Positions 57,565-64,000 of a stretch of DNA of 64,000 bases are shown here, piece by piece. The stretch spans positions 186,001-250,000 of the forward strand of contig JAACJP010000008.1 of assembly GCA_013368375.1 (NCBI GenBank), given 5' to 3'. Both the position numbers and the translations under genes were made by a program. Numbering within the stretch: the first letter of the stretch is position 1; each line of letters starts with the position of its first letter. The notes beneath the pieces are model-generated. The model saw only the letters and a list, made by a program, of their open reading frames with translations. It ran no database searches and was not told the DNA's origin. The stretch is from Tricholomella constricta (Eukaryota; Basidiomycota; Agaricomycetes; Agaricales; Lyophyllaceae).

Positions 57565-59646
57565 ATGGTGCTCTCAACTCTTGAGCCCTTTGTGTTCGCC
57601 TGCGCACTCAGCATCATCCTGTTGATTGGTTCAAAAGCAGAGTGAGCTCGCGGGCGTTACCTCTCCCACCGGGGCCTCCAGCCTTACCACTCCTTGGGCA
57701 TCTACTCTCGATGCCCAAGTCGCATCATGAAATGGACTTCTACCAGTGGGGGAAAATCTATGGTCTGTATCTACCTAGCTCATGGTGTCTTCCAATTAAC
57801 TCCTGGCTCGGCCGGTGGTTTATCTAGGTGATGTCATACACCTCCATGTCCTCGGAAAGTCAATCCTCGTCTTGAACAGTGCTACAGAATTGTTAGAGAA
57901 ACGAAGCGGCATCAACAGTGGCCGGCCACGGTTTCCACTATTCGAAATGTATGTGAGATTCCGTTAGAGCTGGAATTAATTCGTTTAACGATCTACTCTC
58001 GTGATAGGTTGGGTTGGGATCCAAGCTTGACAATGTTGGACTACGGCAACCAATTTCAACTGCACAGAAAGATGCTCCACCAGTATCTTAATCGCGAACA
58101 ATGCATCGAGTATCGGCCCATTCAGAAACAAAATGTACATGGACTCGTTCACAAACTTGCAGCAAATCCAGAAGGTTCCTTGGAAACTATAGAACGGTAG
58201 GATCGCCGACGACTTCTATCCGCTGCCTACGTTGACTTCACATAGTTTTGCGACAGGAAACATCATTCGGATAGCCTACGGGCACCATATTGTTTCCAAT
58301 GACGACGGGTACTATAAGATCGCTCACGATGCAACCACAGCGCTGTTCGAGTCTGGCCCTGCTGGCGGTACTCCGCTCGATATCTTCCCATTCTGTCTGT
58401 TTGTGCCGCATTGACACATTCTTCAATGTCGCTCATCCTTCCCTTTCCTAATTATACAGTAGAACACTTCCCTTCGTGGTTTCCAGGGACATACTATGCG
58501 AACTATGCGCGAGATAAAAGGCATCTGGCCCGGACCTTTCACGAAGCTCCAGTTCAAAAGGTCCAAGAACAAATGGCACGTAATATTCATTAGGCATCAA
58601 CTACATGTCTGACAGTATGTTCAGAGGGCAGAAAATGCAGAGCCGTCCTTCGCACAATCCCACTTAGAAACGATGGCTCGTGAGGGAAGCGAGAGCCGGC
58701 TTACACTACACGATATACACGGTGCCGCTTCCATCTTGCATGTGGTCGGCACGGACACGGCGGGTTCTTCTTGTACTCCTTGTTGACTTCCATCCTGATT
58801 TTTGTTGCAGACCACTGTGACGTTGACAATTTTCGTGCTCGCCATGGTCCTTTACCCAGAATGTCAGAGAAAGGCTCAGGAAGAACTTGACGCCGTACTT
58901 GGACCTGGAAGGTTGCCGGAGTTCTCAGATCATGTATCCCTGCCTTTCGTAGAGTGTGTATGGCAAGAGACACTGAGGTAACTTTGTCGTGAATCACCCA
59001 TACCTTTATTTTGAATCCTTTTCAGATGGCATCAGGCTGCTCCGTTAGGTTGGTCTCCACACCATCTTCCGTCTTGATATGCCCCCAATGGTTTATTTCA
59101 GGTTTACCTCATGTGTCAGCAGTGGATGATGTTTATAATGGAATGTTTATACCCAAGGGTACCACTATTCTTTCCAATATACGGTATGCATTCGCCCTGT
59201 TCTTTGTGCGCGGAAGATCGTGATGATAACGTTAATGACATGACCTCAGCGCCATGACCTTGAACGACAAACTCTACCATGAACCCTCAAAGTTTATACC
59301 GGAACGCTTTCTTCCAAAGCCCGCTGGAGATGGTGAACCTTTACCGCCAGTGTTTGGATTTGGGAGACGGTATGTACACCCGTTAAAATATTGGTGTGCA
59401 GGACCAAGCTTTCTTCTGTAGGATATGTCCTGGCCGCCATTTTGCTGATGGCACTCTCTGGATGGCTATTGCCACAATCCTCGCGACGCTTACGATCTCA
59501 AAAGCCTTTGACAAAGACGGGAAAGAAATCACGGCTGAGGTCAAGTTTAAATCGGCCCTCTTAAGGTGAGACCAGAATATGTCTTTGCTGAGAAAAGCCT
59601 GACCCCCTTCGCTCGTTTCAAGTCTGCCATATCCTTCCAAGTGTAG
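57565..59646 (+). CDS. cytochrome P450 monooxygenase (possibly decaying)
   Basis: A fungal microsomal P450, about 500 residues if repaired. Landmarks: an N-terminal hydrophobic helix (FVFACALSIILLIG), PLPPGPPALPLLGHLL, EKRSGINSGRPRFPLFEM, WDPSLTMLDYGNQFQLHRKM, SGPAGGTPLDIFPF, the I-helix site VGTDTT, FVECVWQETLRWH (ExxR), PERFLPKPAGDGE and heme loop FGFGRRICPGRHFA. The heme Cys and ExxR pair are intact. Odd points: between the N-terminal helix and LPPGPP the frame shifts by one base near 57640, with no plausible intron; two introns need GC donors (58576-58615 and 58760-58810); and the C-terminus after KFKSALL meets TGA unless a 32-nt intron or frameshift is allowed. It may be a recent pseudogene or an allele with sequencing errors. 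Clan membership and substrate are not inferable. Confidence 0.7.
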
Positions 59647-59818
59647 ATCTCAGCGTCGTAACGACACATTATTCACTCCATCAATGGATGGGAATGGATG
59701 AACTGAAAATTACAACCTTATTCTTATTCATGCTATAGCTATATTTCCTGGTTAATTGGCGCCGAAACAGATAAGAGTACAGCCTTATATGCAATCATAT
59801 CTATATTCGAGCAGCTCT

Positions 59819-60508
59819 TTATAGCTTTCCCTTGATCTCTTCGGAGATCTTCTGTAGATCTGCCTTATCCATCGGCTTTGAAGGCCAACCAATGACAAGA
59901 CCTTCTTCGTCGGAGGAGGAAGGCTTGGGAATGACGTGGAAATGAACGTGGTCGACTTCCTGTATCGAGAATTAGCCTACGGACGTGATCGAGCTGTCTA
60001 ACATACCTGGTGAGCAATACGGCCATTATTTTGAAGGATGTTGTAATTCTCGACACCCTGAGCGATTGCGATCTTCTTTGCGATGGGCAAGGCATCTGCT
60101 AGATATTCATCCGGAAGCTGATGCATCTTTTCAGCATGATCTAAGGATCACATTCCTCAGTTGCGCTAGGCTCAGTAGATAGCTGCTGAGCCTCACATTT
60201 AGGGATGACGAGGGCATGGCCTCTAGACAGAGGACCGATGTCGAGGAAAGCGAACCTGCCGGTCAACGTATGAGCTCAGGACTTGACTGTCTTATCCACG
60301 CGTTTTACTGACGAAAGCTCTGTTTCGATAAGCTTAAAGCTTGGGATGTCGCCTAGAAGGTCCCCCGTAAACAGCGAGCTGCTCTGAACGCGTCGATCCT
60401 CGTACCTTTGATGATCTTGCAGAATAAGCAGGAAGCAAGGGATCTGAGCACGGATTTAAATGAGTCGCAGGGTGAATAGCTGGAGAATTATGTTCACTTT
60501 ACAGCCAT
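59819..60508 (-). CDS. HNT1: HIT-family nucleotide hydrolase (Hint/HNT1 type)
   Basis: A small protein of about 140 residues from five exons. Hint enzymes hydrolyse purine nucleoside phosphoramidates such as AMP-lysine. Seen: SCLFCKIIKGDIPSFKLIET, FAFLDIGPLSRGHALVIPKY, HAEKMHQLPDEYLADALPIA, KKIAIAQGVENYNILQNNGR and the catalytic histidine triad segment VDHVHFHVIPKP (H-x-H-x-H). The first exon encodes MAVK and part of a Ser codon, with ATG at 60506-60508 and an intron of about 60 nt before SCLFC. Stop TAA 59819-59821. Convergent with the P450 (about 170 bp between stops) and divergent from the dioxygenase (177 bp between starts). Confidence 0.9.
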
Positions 60509-60685
60509 GGTTCTTGATATGGTTGATATGGTGGTTCAGCAGGTCTGAGCGTCACCGTCGGTGCCAGGTAGAAATCCGGTGACTAGAATAATGCCCGAGA
60601 TTAACCGGAACACTCAGCGCCTGTCTTGTGACGGTGTACCGCGGTCACGACCAATCCGCCTGAGAACCACCATCATCTGAGCATC

Positions 60686-62245
60686 ATGTCTACGCTGGTA
60701 GGAAGAGCGGAGCATGCAGATCCAGGCTTCAAGGATATTCCTATCATGTATATAGTCTTCGCGATCGCTTTCATCATGATCATAACTTATATTCATTCCA
60801 TCAACAGTGACCTAGTGAACATTTCGAGCAGCGATCCTAATGTTCAGAAGGTCCTTGCAGCTGACATCAGAGACGCATGTATCAACGTTGGGTTCTTCTA
60901 TGGTGAGTGGGAACGTATAGCGCTCAATATGACCAGAGGTTGAGCGGACGCGAAAATTAAGTGAAGAACCACGGCATCCCGGAGGAGACCATACAAACGA
61001 CCTTGGAAATGGCCAAAAGATTCTTTGCACAGCCCATTGAATCTAAGATGGAGGCGAGTACTTGGTTACCACCCCTGTTGACTGACACTGAGTCCCATCT
61101 CTCCAGGTCGAAATTCGAAAGACGCCCAATTTCAAAGGCTATTCTCCGCTTTTGAGTGGAAACAACGACCCAGATAATGCCGGAGATTTGCAAGAAGGCT
61201 TTGAATTCGGCTGGGAGCCACTTGATGCAACACAACGCAATGATCACGAAAAGGACGGGGTCATGGCCGGAGCTAATATCTGGCCCTCCGATCTCCCTGG
61301 GTTTCGCGAAGGAGCGTTGCACTACTAGTAAACAAGTTCTTCCATTTTATATCTATTTGGGCTAATAGACTACAGCCATGCCGCAGTGCGACTCGGAAAA
61401 CTTTTGTTCCCGCTTTTCGCTCTGGCTTTGGACTTGCCAGCAACGTATTTTGAAGATAAGGTAGTGCCCTGTGCTACTTGCTACGATGGGGAAAATGAAT
61501 CATTAATCTATGCTTCAGACACGGAACTCAGCAGCTCTCATGAAGCTTCTTCATTATCCACCCCAGACAACTCCTGCGGATGATCGCGTGATTGGCATAG
61601 GAGCCCATACCGAGTAAGCCCTCGACGAGCCTATATCGGATTCGTTGCTGAGTCTGCTTCATTTAGTTGGGAGGTGTGAATCCCGTCTATTTTGTCTACA
61701 AAATTGTTTCTTAAGATGTTATGCGGTACAGTGTTTCACCATCCTGTGGCAAGAGCCCGGGATTCAAGCCCTGCAAGTCTTGAACTCCAAGAAGCAGTGG
61801 ATTAATGCTCCGCCAATTCAAGGGACTCTGGTGATCAAGTGGGTCAACAATCAGTGTTGACATCCAGCTTCTGAGTTAGTGTCTTATAGTCTCGGAGATC
61901 AGTTTGCGCGTTGGACCAGTGTGTATTCTTCTCTTCCAAACAAGTTCTTTTTGTTGATGATAGCCCAGATGATATTTTTAAATCCACTGTCCATCGCGCC
62001 ATAAACAGGAATGGCGTTCGTCGGCACTCAATCCCGCTATTCTTTGGCACCGACTATGATGTCAAACTCGAGGTAATCAAGCATTCATTTGGCGGTCCAC
62101 CCCATGCACTTACTATATTTAATAGCCAATCCCGAGTTGCATTTCGCCGGAACGCCCACTCCGATATGAGAGCATAACCGCGGGAGAATATGTCAAGTCG
62201 CGTTTACAAGCAACATATGGCTACAGCCAGGAAGTTCACAAATAA
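60686..62245 (+). CDS. 2-oxoglutarate/Fe(II)-dependent dioxygenase (isopenicillin-N-synthase-like family)
   Basis: Eleven exons (60686-60747, 60808-60902, 60962-61053, 61107-61327, 61376-61460, 61519-61613, 61667-61673, 61732-61838, 61890-61918, 61969-62072, 62126-62245) total 338 codons plus stop. The N-terminal DIOX_N part is VQKVLAADIRDACINVGFFY; the catalytic core has GIGAHTDWECFTILW (His and Asp iron ligands), LVINLGDQFARWTN, STVHRAIN (third His) and RRHSIPLF (R-x-S for 2-oxoglutarate). All three iron ligands and the Arg are intact. Exon 7 has only 7 nt (TTGGGAG), and intron 3 (61054-61106) starts with GC. Relatives include gibberellin/thymine dioxygenase-like enzymes and IPNS; the substrate cannot be read. 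The adjacent P450 is a candidate partner, which is inference. Confidence 0.88.
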
Positions 62246-62295
62246 ATTCCTTCAAACAAGATACATATGTAGATAGTCGTTTCACTTCGCCGCGA

Positions 62296-64000
62296 TCACC
62301 GAACCTTGAACATCTGAACAACGACCTCGCTCGCGGGGCCTTCTGAGTCTTGTTTGACGGAGAAATGGATCTCGACGTCCAATTCCCGAGAGTTGTCCTC
62401 ACTTTTACGACAATGGAAGCTGCCGTGAACGATCGAGCCTACACAACCGAATGATCAGTCAGAGACACTGACAATCAACCATCGCGGCTCACCTTCCGCC
62501 ACACTGATAGGTTCACGAAGAAGAAACAAGGTTTGCTTCCAGTGCGTTGGGACGCTTTGAGGGCCAGTGCTGAAGCTCGTTACTGCGTCCTTGTCAACGC
62601 ACTGACTTTTCCGCCTCTGCGGCGCACGCTTCCCTCCTGCCGGCCAGATTTCAGCCAACACTACATCGCCTTCTTTGACCACTTTGACTTCTGTGCTTGG
62701 GGACACCGGGTTGCCTGCGTATGTGAAAAATGTATCAAAGTAGAGGATGAAGGCGTTGATTTTTGTGCGACGTTCCACTGTTGAGATGAGGGTGAACGAC
62801 GAGGAGAAATCCAGCTGGCGAGGCGTTATTTCGCTCAGGAGGAGATCCTGTGGCTAGTCAATGTATGATGGACGTGACATCACAGTAAAGGTACCTTTAT
62901 CGTGTATGGGTTGCTGAGGACAGTGTTTGGTCCCACGACGTCAACGATAGCCTCGCCGTACAGATCCTCAGCCATCGCAGACAGGTCAAACCCTGAGTCG
63001 AAAATCAGCAAGCAGATGAAATAAGCTCGGAGATCGCCCACCGTAAACATCGTCCCAGAATCCGATGCGATCCTTGTAAACCTCACTGGCGTCGCATAAC
63101 CCGAGCTTCATTTTGCACTGGCTGGGTGCCATGACACCGCCGGACCGCAAGAAGCGATCACGGGCGTGGAGCACAGAATCAAGCATGGATTCATAGAGGA
63201 GAGCATACCCCATCCACTCCGAGACGATGATATCAACTTCCTTGATGTCATCTGGGAGGGTGATCTCCTCGACCTTCCCCCGGATCACGGTGATGATATC
63301 CTCAAAACCGTTCGCCTTGACAATACGTTCCGCCTTCTCAGCGATGTCGCTCGCATCCACGGCAATTACTCGTTTGGCACCACTCCGAGCGGCGAAAAGC
63401 GAGAGAATGCCGGTCCCACAGCCCACGTCAAGAACGACCGCGTCCCGGAAAAGCATCGGGTTGGTCAAGATAAAATGCGCATATGTCGAGGTTCGTACTT
63501 TGTCCTGAATCATGACCGCATGGATGTCTGAAAAGTAGGGTCAATCATTGAAACTGTTGTAACTTCCCGGAAACGGTACCGTTTTCGCCGTAACTCTTAA
63601 AGTAATGGGTGTCGTCGTCGCGCGCTGGTGGGGCGGTTTGGCTTGGTCCAGGTTCCGATGGGGCCTCTAACAGGCTAGGAACATTCATCTGCTTGCTCAC
63701 GAGTGCGCGATAGTCGACGAAATTTTGTTTTGCAAGTGCTAGTTGCCGCTCTAGCATTTGGATGCGTCGAGCAGGATCAGTGGTTTTGGTATCTTCCTCT
63801 TCAGAATCCGACCAATCGTCAGACTGCACCTCTGTATCATGAGAGGTTATCATCTGGTTTTTGAAAAATGGAGGCGATGCTCACGGAGTAATGGATCATC
63901 TTCAAGGGCAGGTAAAAGGTATTCGTCCGATGTGAAAAAAGCTTCACTCCCATCTAGACGAGACAGATCACTAGAAGACGGTTTCTGAGTCGCATTAATT
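62296..64000 (-). CDS. protein arginine N-methyltransferase, PRMT3 type (5' part outside window)
   Basis: The 5' end lies beyond base 64000; present are a linker with DLSRLDGSEAFFTSDEYL, an acidic QSDDWSDSEEED stretch, a coiled-coil-like segment (RIQMLERQLALAKQNFVDYR) and the whole methyltransferase. Landmarks: HYFKSYGENDIHAVMIQDKV (splice included), AdoMet motif I VVLDVGCGTGILSLFAARSG, DASDIAEKAERIVKANGFED, the double-E loop SEWMGYALLYESML, RDRFLRSGGVMAPSQC, VEEG-like region and the THW loop near 62550 (VPTHWKQTLFLL). These fit PRMT3, a type I enzyme that methylates ribosomal protein uS5. A C2H2 zinc finger expected at the N-terminus would be outside the window. Stop TGA 62296-62298, only 50 bp from the dioxygenase stop. 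Confidence 0.9.

Noticed and set aside
1..64000. tRNA or rRNA genes
   Set aside because: I found no cloverleaf-compatible A/B box pair or rRNA-like block by eye; a tRNAscan run would be needed to exclude them fully.

Overview
The window looks like nuclear DNA of a filamentous basidiomycete, most likely an Agaricomycete. Genes are close together, lie on both strands, and are cut by many introns of about 45-65 nt with GT(A/G)AGT-like donors. Housekeeping proteins have fungal forms (Ssr4, Rot1, Hut1, Ent3-like epsin, ATP phosphoribosyltransferase), beside families typical of Agaricomycetes (F-box/LRR-like protein, P450, isopenicillin-N-synthase-like dioxygenase, O-fucosyltransferase-like type II membrane protein). 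There are no prokaryotic features, no operons and no CRISPR. All gene models were spliced by eye from reading frame, splice signals and family knowledge.

Layout. 1-0.7 kb: 3' truncated type II membrane glycosyltransferase-like gene (-). 0.7-3.3 kb: gene-poor, with AAAGTG-rich nested palindromes. 3.3-5.0 kb: geranylgeranyltransferase I beta (-). 5.4-7.8 kb: CCR4-NOT subunit NOT2 (-). 9.7-12.5 kb: unknown Ser/Pro-rich two-TM protein (-). 12.8-14.9 kb: ENTH/epsin adaptor (+). 16.1-17.7 kb: CobW/ZNG1 zinc chaperone (-), divergent from a STYX-like pseudophosphatase (+, to 18.8 kb). 18.9-20.3 kb: HUT1 nucleotide-sugar transporter (-). 21.2-23.7 kb: Ser/Thr kinase (+). 24.5-25.9 kb: SWI/SNF-RSC subunit Ssr4 (-). 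27.9-29.0 kb: anthranilate phosphoribosyltransferase (-). 30.2-31.4 kb: F-box-like protein (+). 32.3-33.5 kb: HIS1 (-). 34.1-35.4 kb: conserved fungal protein of unknown function (+). 35.9-36.9 kb: four diverged tandem repeats. 38.1-39.0 kb: ROT1 (-). 39.6-40.9 kb: proteasome beta-6 (-). 40.9-44.0 kb: gene-poor. 44.0-50.0 kb: aldo-keto reductase, short-chain dehydrogenase and MFS transporter, all (-). 50.8-52.6 kb: glutathione synthetase (-). 52.8-56.7 kb: RPAP1 (-). 57.6-59.6 kb: P450 with frame problems (+). 59.8-60.5 kb: HIT protein (-). 60.7-62.2 kb: 2OG-Fe(II) dioxygenase (+). 62.3->64 kb: PRMT3-type arginine methyltransferase (-), cut by the window edge.

How the genes relate. Most are unlinked housekeeping functions: amino-acid biosynthesis (TRP4, HIS1, GSH2), transcription and chromatin (NOT2, Ssr4, RPAP1, PRMT3), secretory pathway (epsin, HUT1, ROT1), proteostasis (proteasome beta-6), prenylation and zinc delivery. 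The AKR-SDR-MFS run and the P450/dioxygenase pair are the only places that hint at linked metabolism. The most notable sequence-level observations are a catalytically dead phosphatase fold sharing a 67-bp promoter with the zinc chaperone, several 7-14 nt exons, four GC-AG introns, a tandem repeat array and a perfect 17-bp hairpin.
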